Of a DNA stretch of 64,000 nt, positions 46,737 to 55,286 are shown in pieces. Position 1 is the stretch's first letter. Each line of letters opens with the position of its first letter. The notes under the pieces are model-generated. The model was given only the letters and a program-made list of their open reading frames with translations, was not told the DNA's origin and searched no databases. The translations under genes and the position numbers were made by a program. The DNA comes from JBDKVA01 sp039679375 (GTDB lineage: Bacteria > Bacillota > Clostridia > Acetivibrionales > DTU013), in NCBI GenBank assembly GCA_039679375.1, contig JBDKVA010000176.1:1-64000 (forward strand), in the 5' to 3' direction.

Positions 46737-46891
46737 CGCTGTTTCACCTTCCTTCGCCCTGTTGCAAAATAGTTATTGCCATTTTGCTCACGCAATAAAG
46801 CAAAGATTATTTTAACACATAAGCTTATTGTAATCAAGTCCTATTTTAAGCATTTCACTACCGCTAAATAGCCCGCTAAATAGTAAAAACC

Positions 46892-49264
46892 TTATTTATC
46901 AATAAATGCTTTGTTGATACTGTTCAAGAAATCTTCGTTCGTCCGCGTCTGCGTCAATTTATTCAGGATCATTTCCGTTACATCCGACGTGCCAAGGTTG
47001 CTCATGGCCTTCCTGATCGCCCAGATACTTTCCATTTCCTTCTGGTTGAGCAGCAAATCTTCTCTCCTGGTACCGGATTTATTGATATCGATAGCAGGGA
47101 AGATTCGTTTTTCGGACATTTTACGGTCAAGGTGTATTTCCATGTTGCCCGTGCCCTTAAATTCTTCGAATATGACGTCATCCATACGGCTGCCGGTTTC
47201 GATCAGCGCAGTTGCAATGATTGTAAGGCTCCCTCCAAACTCAATGTTTCGCGCAGACCCGAAGAACCTCTTGGGTGCATGCAGTGCGCCCGGATCAAGT
47301 CCGCCTGAGAGAGTTCTGCCTGTAGGCGGTATGGTAAGGTTATATGCTCTTGCCAGCCTTGTTATGCTGTCAAGCAGTATTACGACGTCTTTCTTGTGTT
47401 CGACAAGCCTCTGCGCCCTTTCAAGAACCATTTCCGCCACCTTGATATGATGCTCCGGCACTTTATCAAAGGTGGAATAGATGATTTCCGCCTTTGTGGA
47501 GCGCTGCATATCGGTTACTTCCTCGGGCCTCTCATCCACAAGCAAAACGATCAGGTATATGTCGGGATAATTTGCTGTTATCGCATTGGCAATTTTCTTA
47601 AGGAGTATTGTTTTACCGGCTTTCGGAGGTGAAACGATCATTCCCCTCTGCCCTCTTCCGATTGGAGCGATCAGATCAATCAGCCTTGTAGACAGCTCTC
47701 TGGATGTTGTTTCAAGCGTGATACGGCTATCCGGGAATATCGGCGTCAGATTTTCAAACGGAATCCTTCTGGCAGCTATATCAGGTGTATCACCGTTTAC
47801 AGTCTGCACATAAAGCAATGCCTGGAACTTTTCGCCCTCTTTTGGTATCCTTCCCTTGCCCTTGACCTTGTCCCCGGTCTTCAGGCTAAACCTTCTTATC
47901 TGGGACGGCGACACATATACATCCTTTGTTCCCGACAGAAGATTGTCGCTCCTTAAAAAGCCGTACCCATCCGGCAGTACTTCAAGGACCCCTTCTACCG
48001 GGTCGTCGCTTTCGATTTTTTCCGTTCCGTTTTGCTGATACGGCCTGTTTTCCTGCTGTACACCCCAGTTGTTATCTCTTCTTTGCTGATCATACGGTCT
48101 GTAGGAGGGCCTTTCTTCGATCTTCGCTGTTTCTTCCGTCCTGCCGTTTTCGGTTCTGTTATTATCAACCCGGACAACCTCCGTCCGGAGCGCCCCTTCC
48201 GTTTCCGGTCTGATTTGGGCAGGTATTTCGCCATTTACAGGTATTTCAGCCTGCACCCTGGTATCAGGAGCCTTTGCACGTTCTCCATACTGCCTTTGCG
48301 GTTCATTCATCCTGCCATATCTCGGCTTGTAGCTGCTCTGAGTCCTGTCCGCTCCTGCAATATGCCTTCTATGCACGGTAATTCCGGCTTCCTGTTCTTT
48401 GAAATTGTTTTCTACGACGCCTTCCTTATTCTCCTGCTTTTCGACAACCGGCCCTGTATCTTCTGTTTTTGCTTCGCCTGCTTTATCTGTGGATATTTGC
48501 TCAACCGGTTTTTCTATTTTTTCAGCCGGTTCAGCCTGTGCAGCAGTTTTCGCAGGCTCGCTGCTTATGGTCTGCTTCCTGCTTCCTACATCCTCCTGGG
48601 ATTCGTTCACTGCTTCGCTCGCAGTCTTTTTGGGCCTGCCTCTTTTCGATTTTCTTAAAATGACCGGCTCTTGTTCCGGCTGTTTTTCCGCTTCCTTTTC
48701 CGGTTCAGCTTTTGAATTTTTCACAATATCTTCACCGGTATCTATATCAGGCCCTGTAAGTAGCTCTTTGCCTGCCCATACTTGCGCATCCTGAGTTTCA
48801 ACGGTATGATCCGCCCTGATCAAATCCTGCCGGGCGGGCTCCGTACCAGTGTTAGAACTGTTAATACCGCCGGTACTAACGTCCGGATCTGCCCGCTCTT
48901 CCTCATGTTTACTGCGCGGCTTTCTGCCCCTCTTTTTCAATCCTGCCGCTTCTGCCGGTATAGTATCTGTTTGAGCGGCTTCTGCAAGCACTGCAGCACC
49001 TGCCTCCACCTCCGGCTTTTCCTCAGCCTCCTGCACTTTAGGCCGTCTGCCCCTTTTAGATTTTGCGGATACTTCCTCATTTTGGCCTTCTTGTATATCC
49101 TTATCCACTTTGCGTGATACTTTTTCGTCACCTTTTTGGCCGGCCTTGCGGATCCTTCCGATCAGCTCTTCCTTCGAATATTTGGAAACATTTCGCAGGC
49201 CCATCATCTTTGCTATGTACTGCAAATCCTCAATTGATTTTTCAGAAAGATTTACTTCTTCCAT
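46892..49264 (-). CDS. rho: Transcription termination factor Rho with a long N-terminal insertion
   Basis: RNA-dependent ATPase hexamer that ends transcription. The 790 residues are nearly twice the length of E. coli Rho. An N-terminal Rho_N helical domain (1-45) is followed by about 370 residues of low-complexity Glu/Lys/Ala/Pro sequence, then the cold-shock-like RNA-binding domain (about 420-490, VLPDGYGFLRS) and the ATPase with the P-loop SPPKAGKT near 545 and the Q/R-loop regions. The insertion contains three AT-hook-like motifs: KRGRRPK (70-76), KRGRKPR (111-117) and KRGRPKK (207-213). AGGTGG precedes the ATG. Confidence 0.96.
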   Translation of the reverse strand: MEEVNLSEKSIEDLQYIAKMMGLRNVSKYSKEELIGRIRKAGQKGDEKVSRKVDKDIQEGQNEEVSAKSKRGRRPKVQEAEEKPEVEAGAAVLAEAAQTDTIPAEAAGLKKRGRKPRSKHEEERADPDVSTGGINSSNTGTEPARQDLIRADHTVETQDAQVWAGKELLTGPDIDTGEDIVKNSKAEPEKEAEKQPEQEPVILRKSKRGRPKKTASEAVNESQEDVGSRKQTISSEPAKTAAQAEPAEKIEKPVEQISTDKAGEAKTEDTGPVVEKQENKEGVVENNFKEQEAGITVHRRHIAGADRTQSSYKPRYGRMNEPQRQYGERAKAPDTRVQAEIPVNGEIPAQIRPETEGALRTEVVRVDNNRTENGRTEETAKIEERPSYRPYDQQRRDNNWGVQQENRPYQQNGTEKIESDDPVEGVLEVLPDGYGFLRSDNLLSGTKDVYVSPSQIRRFSLKTGDKVKGKGRIPKEGEKFQALLYVQTVNGDTPDIAARRIPFENLTPIFPDSRITLETTSRELSTRLIDLIAPIGRGQRGMIVSPPKAGKTILLKKIANAITANYPDIYLIVLLVDERPEEVTDMQRSTKAEIIYSTFDKVPEHHIKVAEMVLERAQRLVEHKKDVVILLDSITRLARAYNLTIPPTGRTLSGGLDPGALHAPKRFFGSARNIEFGGSLTIIATALIETGSRMDDVIFEEFKGTGNMEIHLDRKMSEKRIFPAIDINKSGTRREDLLLNQKEMESIWAIRKAMSNLGTSDVTEMILNKLTQTRTNEDFLNSINKAFIDK

Positions 49265-49629
49265 AATCCACCACCTATAAAATTATATATTGTAAATTGT
49301 CAGAAATTCATCCGAATATCTGTATATCGTATAGCTTTGAAATCTAATAATAGAATACGAATCGATCCATATCAAAGTAACGACCTGCTGCCAATTACTA
49401 AAGTTATGAAACTTCCTAAGTTTAAATAGGGAAATCTAAACAATAGAATGATTCTTGATTACCATCCATGATATTATAGCATTTACCATTATTGCTGTCA
49501 ACCTTTTATCATACAAAATTAAACAGTTACTGCTGCCAAAATATATTTTTTCAGAGCCATTTGCCAAAAAAATCAGTTCATCCGATATAACTGAATGCAC
49601 TTTTGAATGAGAAGAGAAATCTGCCGTAC
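49265..49629. other. Intergenic stretch upstream of rho
   Basis: No convincing gene or terminator was seen. It is AT-rich and presumably contains the rho promoter on the minus strand. A 68-codon open frame at 49436-49642 has no ribosome-binding site and is not called. Confidence 0.5.
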
Positions 49630-50310
49630 TTATTTCCCGCATTTTTCAACGGTAGGTCTGGAAACAATGTTTTCACCGTTTTCCACTTCACAATGAATCA
49701 CATTCTCCGATAGAAGTATCTGGTTTTTGGACAATATACTTTTTAAATCCTTATTATTGGCGGCAGCAATCGTTTTATCACATCCGCATTTCACACAGCG
49801 CAGCAATATGCAGTCCGATAAAAGCACCAGTTCTATGTCCGAGCTGCCGCATTCGCAATACAGGTTATCATTTAAGGCTATATCATGTATGCGGTTCAGA
49901 ATGTCAAACATCACCTGCGTATTTTTGAAATAACTCTCGTATCCATACGCATCCATCAACTCATCCAACTCTTCTTCCAGGCTGTCCACCTTTTTGCGTA
50001 CGGCTTCATCTCTCCCGATGAAGCAGATTTGCATCCCGGTCTCAGGGCAGTTCAAAACCACCGGATCACCCAATAAAAAGCTCCTTTTTGTCAGAAGGTA
50101 AGTGTGTTCATTTCCGCAGCCTATACACGGAATACTGATCAGAAAATTGTTTTCACCCTCCTGTTTTACTGTTATTGATGACTTTTTACACCGGCATGAT
50201 AAGTTACATTTCTTTTTATATAATAATATAAACAGCGAGATATTGAAGAATTCAAAGCTCCCGCAGGATGTACACTTGTATGCGATGGTCGCACTTGTAT
50301 CTATGAGCAT
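49630..50310 (-). CDS. Zinc-ribbon protein of unknown function next to rho
   Basis: A 226-residue protein with several zinc-binding Cys pairs: CTSC (13-16), CNLSCRC (35-41), CIGC (62-65), CECG and CVKCGC near the end. A Glu-rich helical stretch (SLEEELDELMDAYG) lies in the middle. No catalytic motif is visible, so a structural or nucleic-acid-binding role is possible. The ATG at 50310 has GAGG 8 bases upstream; a GTG at 50319 is less likely. It has the same orientation as rho and lies 366 bases upstream of it. Confidence 0.75.
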   Translation of the reverse strand: MLIDTSATIAYKCTSCGSFEFFNISLFILLYKKKCNLSCRCKKSSITVKQEGENNFLISIPCIGCGNEHTYLLTKRSFLLGDPVVLNCPETGMQICFIGRDEAVRKKVDSLEEELDELMDAYGYESYFKNTQVMFDILNRIHDIALNDNLYCECGSSDIELVLLSDCILLRCVKCGCDKTIAAANNKDLKSILSKNQILLSENVIHCEVENGENIVSRPTVEKCGK

Positions 50311-50358
50311 TTTTCCCACCTCACATAATAATATTCGCCATTTATAAAAAAAATCCTG

Positions 50359-50432
50359 CTATATTGAATGAACTGATTTTCTTTACGAATGGCTGCGCAA
50401 ACAGCAGTGATTCTGTAATGTTTGCGAAGAGG
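50359..50432 (+). repeat. Second intergenic repeat family, copy 1
   Basis: About 72 bases starting TATTGAATGAACTGATTTTC that match, in opposite orientation, the copy at 58158-58231 with about 5 differences in 69 positions. It contains an internal 8-base stem (CGCAAACA/TGTTTGCG). Confidence 0.8.
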
Positions 50433-50528
50433 GCGGACTCCTAAAAGACCTCCGGGATTGCCAACCCGTATAATATAATGTATTCTTTTTATTACAGGGT
50501 CCTACTATTTTTACTGAGGTGCTGGCAG

Positions 50529-52208
50529 ATGAATGAGCTGGATTATGTTATACTGATTGCAATTATAATCATTATTGTAAATGTTGCGGCAGTGATAAAA
50601 AAACGAAGATCCATAAAAAAACTAAGACAAACCCTTGAAATGAAATGGGGAAAAAAGCCTGACGAAAAGTATAGGGATGAAGATATGACCGCTGTCAGAA
50701 GCTATTACGAAAATCTGAAGGAGAAAGACTGCGGCAGATTATTTCTGGATGACATCACCTGGAATGACCTTGAAATGGATAAGGTATTCATGCGGCTGAA
50801 CAGCACTCAGTCTACTGCCGGCGAGGAATATTTATATGCCCTGATGAGAGAGCCGCTGACCGACTGTGCCGTACTGGATGAGCGGAGGAGGCTTATACAA
50901 TTTTTTCAGACCAATCCTTCAGAAAGGCGGCAATTGCAGTTTCTTTTTGCCAGGCTCGGCAAATCAAGATTTTCAGGAGTGTCAAACTATTTCCTGAGCA
51001 GCGCCGAATACAAACCTTTCCGCCATTACAAATATATATCGCTTGTAATCGTTTTGGTACTTTCTCCGGTATTGATGGTATTCAATCTGAATGCAGGCAT
51101 CCTTCTGTTGATTGCCAGCTTTATTGCAAATATGACAACCTACTACAAAGCAAAAAATGAATTTTCCGCCCAACTTGACAGCATGAGCTATATGGTCAAT
51201 TTGATCAATTATTCACGTAAGGCAGCAAACTTCGATATCCCGGAGCTCAAAGAGTATACGGACAGATTGAAAAACAATGCGTTAAAATTTAAAGGCACCG
51301 GCATCAAATCATTCTACCAGATATTTTATAACACGCAGGATCCTTACTTTGAATATTTTAAAATAATTTTTCTGGTTGAATTGATCGCTTACGAAAGCAT
51401 CAACAAAAAGATCATCCGGCACAGGAACGAATTGCGGACACTTTATGAAACAATCGGGCTCCTGGACAGCATGCTGGCTGCGGCTTCCTTCAGGGAGAGC
51501 GTGCCCTTCTATACCGCGCCTGATATGTATACTGCGGACAAAAAGAGAAGGCCTTCGATTTCATTTAAGGAAATTTATCATCCCATGGTCGACGAACCGG
51601 TCACCAATTCCCTGTCAATCAACAGACCGGCTTTGATTACCGGCTCCAATGCCTCCGGAAAATCGACCTTCCTGAAAACAGCAGCAATCAATGCTATTTT
51701 TGCACAGACGATCTCGACCTGCCTGGCGTCAAAATACGAATCCAGCTATTTCAGAATCTATACCTCCATGGCATTGAAGGACGACCTTCTGCACCGGGAA
51801 AGCTACTATATTGCCGAGATCAGATCCCTTAAAAGGATACTGGATAGTTTGAACGATCAATATCCGCTGTTCTGTGTGATTGATGAAGTGTTGAGGGGTA
51901 CGAATACCATCGAGAGGATCGCAGCCTCCTCCGAGGTTATGCGGTACCTTTCCGGCAAAAACTGTATTTGCCTTACTGCTACCCACGATATCGAACTGGT
52001 TTCAATCCTGGACGGGCTTTTCGACAACTATCACTTTCAAGAGAGCTTCGTCGGCAATACCATTACGTTTGACTATAAAATATACCCCGGTAAATCCAAT
52101 ACGCGAAATGCAATTAAGCTGCTGGAAATCATGGGTTACCCGGAGGATACGGTAAAGGCCGCGAGAAGCAACGCAGAACGGTTTGAACAGAAAGGCGGCT
52201 GGGTATAG
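50529..52208 (+). CDS. Membrane-anchored MutS-family ATPase
   Basis: A 559-residue MutS-related protein. It has an N-terminal membrane segment (about 5-22) and a second hydrophobic hairpin (about 166-205), a helical core domain, and a MutS-type ATPase with Walker A GSNASGKST (about 372-380), Walker B FCVIDEVLRGTNTIER and the LTATHD switch. The mismatch-recognition domain of MutS is missing. Membrane forms are common in Firmicutes and their role is not known. GAGGTG lies 7 bases before the ATG at 50529. Confidence 0.88.
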   Translation: MNELDYVILIAIIIIIVNVAAVIKKRRSIKKLRQTLEMKWGKKPDEKYRDEDMTAVRSYYENLKEKDCGRLFLDDITWNDLEMDKVFMRLNSTQSTAGEEYLYALMREPLTDCAVLDERRRLIQFFQTNPSERRQLQFLFARLGKSRFSGVSNYFLSSAEYKPFRHYKYISLVIVLVLSPVLMVFNLNAGILLLIASFIANMTTYYKAKNEFSAQLDSMSYMVNLINYSRKAANFDIPELKEYTDRLKNNALKFKGTGIKSFYQIFYNTQDPYFEYFKIIFLVELIAYESINKKIIRHRNELRTLYETIGLLDSMLAAASFRESVPFYTAPDMYTADKKRRPSISFKEIYHPMVDEPVTNSLSINRPALITGSNASGKSTFLKTAAINAIFAQTISTCLASKYESSYFRIYTSMALKDDLLHRESYYIAEIRSLKRILDSLNDQYPLFCVIDEVLRGTNTIERIAASSEVMRYLSGKNCICLTATHDIELVSILDGLFDNYHFQESFVGNTITFDYKIYPGKSNTRNAIKLLEIMGYPEDTVKAARSNAERFEQKGGWV

Positions 52209-52312
52209 GTCAATTTATATCATTGTTAACATAAAGAATTGTTGATATAATTACATAAAGACAAAATGAGGGGCAATCATTAAGCTGTCAGGAGTCCGCA
52301 CGAAAACTCCTG

Positions 52313-52475
52313 GGAGCCTTGGACAAAAGTAATGTATGGCAGATTTTCGGTTCATTTTTTTGTCCAGCTTTTGCAAAAAAACGGCGAATATCGGGATATT
52401 TAACGCTTTTTTTGCAAAAGATTGGGCGGAAAAATGGACGAAAAGATGCCGTGCAGGACATTTGTCCAAGGCTCC
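52313..52475. repeat. Long nested inverted repeat (about 165 bp)
   Basis: Outer arms of 15 bases (52313-52327 GGAGCCTTGGACAAA, 52461-52475) and inner arms of 14 bases (52368-52381, 52407-52420) are perfect, and the segments between them also pair partly (GGCAGATTTTCG with CGAAAAGATGCC). The whole element could fold as one long hairpin with a loop of about 25 bases. It fills the spacer between the MutS-like and lipid kinase genes. It may be a MITE-like element or a structured RNA. Confidence 0.75.
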
Positions 52476-52515
52476 TAATCCCTAAGTCAAGAGCCTGAAA
52501 GGTATGAAGCATAAA

Positions 52516-53409
52516 ATGGAGCATCTGTTCATCGTAAACCCCGCAGCCGGGAAAGGCAGGACCCTGGAACTTATTCCGGAAATCAAGGCATATTGTGAAG
52601 GCAACAATATTGAATATCATATTGAAGTTACCAAATATCCCGGACATGCTACAGAAATTTCAAAGGATTTTAGTGAAGCTCAGTCCATGCGGATCTATTC
52701 CGTAGGAGGGGACGGGACTCTCAATGAAGTGCTCAATGGTATGGCAGGCAGCCAAAGCAGCCTTGCCGCCCTTCCAAGCGGTTCAGGCAATGATTTCATC
52801 CGGGGCATCATTGGTGAGAATGCGCCAAAAGACCTTGTAAAATCAGCTGTTGAAGGAACTGAACGGCTTATTGATTATGCCAGGTTCAATAATAAGTATT
52901 TTATCAACATTGCTTCCGTCGGTTTTGACGCAGAAGTTGCATATCAGAGCAACCGCTTTAAAAAGCTTCCTCTTATCACAGGCAAGATGGCCTATATACT
53001 TGGTATTTTTTCTTCTATCCTCGCATGTAAAAATCACCAGATGGAAATCAAAGTCGACGGCCGCGCAATATCAGGCAAATCCCTGCTTGTGGCTGTCGGT
53101 AACGGCAATTATTATGGCGGCGGCATGCTTGCTTTGCCGGAAGCCAGCGTCGATGACGGCTTTTATGACATATGCCATGTGGATGCCATGAGCAGGCTGA
53201 AAATATTATTCCTGTTTCCGAAATATATGAAGGGTCAGCATGCAGCCATAAAAGGCGTGCATTTCTATCGTGGCAAAAAAGTTGAAATCACTGTGGATAA
53301 GCCCATACCTATGAATCTGGATGGAGAGATCATAATGGAGCGGAAAGCCGTTTTTGAAATTTTCCCAAAAGGTCTGCGCTTTATTGTTCCGGCTGGTACT
53401 ACAGCGTAA
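52516..53409 (+). CDS. Diacylglycerol/lipid kinase family protein (DagK/YegS type)
   Basis: A 297-residue cytoplasmic lipid kinase that phosphorylates diacylglycerol or a related lipid with ATP. Motifs are LFIVNPAAGKGRT (residues 4-16), the ATP-binding GGDGTLNEVLNG, SGNDFIRG, and the C-terminal MNLDGE. The length is normal. Start is uncertain: AAAGG lies 13 bases before the ATG at 52516 and only 1 base before an ATG at 52504; the shorter form fits the family better. Confidence 0.92.
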   Translation: MEHLFIVNPAAGKGRTLELIPEIKAYCEGNNIEYHIEVTKYPGHATEISKDFSEAQSMRIYSVGGDGTLNEVLNGMAGSQSSLAALPSGSGNDFIRGIIGENAPKDLVKSAVEGTERLIDYARFNNKYFINIASVGFDAEVAYQSNRFKKLPLITGKMAYILGIFSSILACKNHQMEIKVDGRAISGKSLLVAVGNGNYYGGGMLALPEASVDDGFYDICHVDAMSRLKILFLFPKYMKGQHAAIKGVHFYRGKKVEITVDKPIPMNLDGEIIMERKAVFEIFPKGLRFIVPAGTTA

Positions 53410-53424
53410 ACAACCGAATTATCC

Positions 53425-53459
53425 TTTTTTTATTGCAATTTCGCGGCAATAAGTTACTA
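53425..53459 (-). repeat. Intergenic TAGTAA repeat, copy 4 (left part only)
   Basis: On the minus strand it reads TAGTAACTTATTGCCGCGAA followed by ATTGCAATAAAAAAAGG and then diverges. The first TAG is the stop codon of the ABC exporter gene at 53457-55241. Confidence 0.8.
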
Positions 53460-55241
53460 TACGGCGTCCAGCAGGCGGTACTGTGCAGTATAAAGCTTCC
53501 AGTACGCGCCTTTCCTGGCCATCAACTCATCATGCGAGCCTTGCTCTACAATATTCCCGTCATCGATATACATGATCTTATCGGCGTTTTTTATGGTTGA
53601 CAGCCTGTGCGCAATAATGAAAGACGTCCTTCCTTTCAGCAGCCTTTGCAGACCCTCCTGGAGAGCCATCTCCGTCTTTGTGTCAATACTTGAGGTCGCC
53701 TCGTCCAGCACAAGTATCCTCGGATCGGCCAGCAGCGCCCTGGCAAACGATATGAGCTGTCTCTGGCCTACTGACAGCCTGGAGCCCCTCTCATTCACTT
53801 CCGTATGATACCCATCCGGCATCCCGGAGATAAAATCATGCGCCCTGACCGCTTTTGCAGCCTCGATCGCTTCATCGTCCGTGGCATCCAGCCGGCTGTA
53901 CCTAATATTGTCCATGATCGTGCCGGAGAAAATAAATGTATCCTGCAGCATGATGCCCATCTGTTTTCTCAAAGATTCCAACGTCACGCTCCTGACGTCC
54001 ATACCGTCGATCATCACGCTGCCTGAGCTGATGTCATAGAAGCGGCTTAACAGGTTTACGATCGTCGTTTTACCCGCGCCGGTAGACCCTACCAATGCAA
54101 TGGTTTCACCCGGTTTGACCAAAAAGCTTACATTATTCAGTATGACTTCACCCTTCTCGTAACTGAAAACAACATTTTTAAACTCAACTGCGCCTTTAAT
54201 AAGAGGCATTTCAACTGCGCCCGGGAGGTTATCCACCAAAGGCTTCTCATCGATTGTTTCGAAAATCCTCTCCAGATATGCCACAGCGTTGATAATGGCG
54301 TTGTAAAAATCACCCATGTTGTTGACAGGTTCCCAGAAACGCCCGATGTAGCTTACAAATGCCATAATGACGCCTATCGTAACGCCGCCTGTGCCAAGCA
54401 GGTGGACTCCCGTTATAAACGTGGCTATTATGCTCACTGTGGATATAATATCTACGAAAGGCCGCATGACAAACTGGATCCGCACTGCTTCCATCCAGGA
54501 TTTCCTGTATTGGTTGCTCTGGTTCAGGAATATATTCATATTCTCGGTTTCCCTGGCAAACGACTGAGTTACCTTGATGCCGCAAATGCTTTCATGTATA
54601 TAGGCATTCATGTTGGCCTGTTTCCTGCTGACCTTCTGCCATGCCCTGCGCTGTGCGCCCTTGATCAGTACTGCCGCGGCAGCCAGTACAGGCAGTCCGC
54701 ACAGGCAGATCAATGCCAGCCTGACATTGAGAACCAGCATAAAGCTAATGATGGCTATCAGTGTAAATATATCCGTAATAATATTTATTATGCCGTTGGA
54801 TAGAAGGTCGCTGAGCGAATTGACGTAGTTGACCACCCTTACAAGGATCTTGCCATGGGGCCTGCTGTCATAATAAGTGAAAGGCAGCTTCTGCAAATGG
54901 ACAAACAGGTCTTTTCGGATATTGTACAATACGCTTTGGCCAATGAACGTCATGGTCCGGATCCTGTATTTTGTGCAGATTACGTTGAAAACTAATGACG
55001 CCAGATAAATCAATGCCAATACTGCCAGTCCCGGTATATCCCTGCCGGGTATCTTTGAATCAAGGGCCACTTTGACAAGATAAGGTCCCAGCAATGCTAC
55101 AATACTGGCTGCCAGCATGAGAAACACCGTTGATACAACCTTGCCTCTATAGGGCTTTAAATACCCGAGCAGCCTTTTAAGCTGCTTCCAGTCAAATTTT
55201 CTGTCGAGTTCCTCATCTATGTCAAACTTATTTCTTGCCAT
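53457..55241 (-). CDS. ABC exporter half-transporter, subunit 1
   Basis: A 594-residue exporter subunit: six membrane segments (about 30-310) followed by a nucleotide-binding domain with Walker A GSTGAGKTT, signature LSVGQRQ, Walker B ILVLDEATSS and the H-loop IIAHRLS. The catalytic Glu of Walker B is intact. It pairs with the following subunit upstream, 45 bases away, to form a heterodimeric exporter of the BmrCD/LmrCD kind, probably for drugs, lipids or peptides. The ATG at 55241 sits just after GGAGGAG. Its stop codon comes from a repeat element. Confidence 0.93.
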   Translation of the reverse strand: MARNKFDIDEELDRKFDWKQLKRLLGYLKPYRGKVVSTVFLMLAASIVALLGPYLVKVALDSKIPGRDIPGLAVLALIYLASLVFNVICTKYRIRTMTFIGQSVLYNIRKDLFVHLQKLPFTYYDSRPHGKILVRVVNYVNSLSDLLSNGIINIITDIFTLIAIISFMLVLNVRLALICLCGLPVLAAAAVLIKGAQRRAWQKVSRKQANMNAYIHESICGIKVTQSFARETENMNIFLNQSNQYRKSWMEAVRIQFVMRPFVDIISTVSIIATFITGVHLLGTGGVTIGVIMAFVSYIGRFWEPVNNMGDFYNAIINAVAYLERIFETIDEKPLVDNLPGAVEMPLIKGAVEFKNVVFSYEKGEVILNNVSFLVKPGETIALVGSTGAGKTTIVNLLSRFYDISSGSVMIDGMDVRSVTLESLRKQMGIMLQDTFIFSGTIMDNIRYSRLDATDDEAIEAAKAVRAHDFISGMPDGYHTEVNERGSRLSVGQRQLISFARALLADPRILVLDEATSSIDTKTEMALQEGLQRLLKGRTSFIIAHRLSTIKNADKIMYIDDGNIVEQGSHDELMARKGAYWKLYTAQYRLLDAV

Positions 55242-55286
55242 ATTCTCCTCCAAATCCTTCGGAAATTGCCGTCTATATATTTTACA

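Noticed and set aside
48032..49266. Several plus-strand open frames opposite rho
   Set aside because: They arise from the low-complexity insertion of rho on the other strand; their Cys/Phe/Ser-rich sequence is typical of an antisense shadow.
49436..49642. 68-codon open frame overlapping the end of the zinc-ribbon gene
   Set aside because: No ribosome-binding site, no recognisable domain, and it lies in the likely promoter region of rho.
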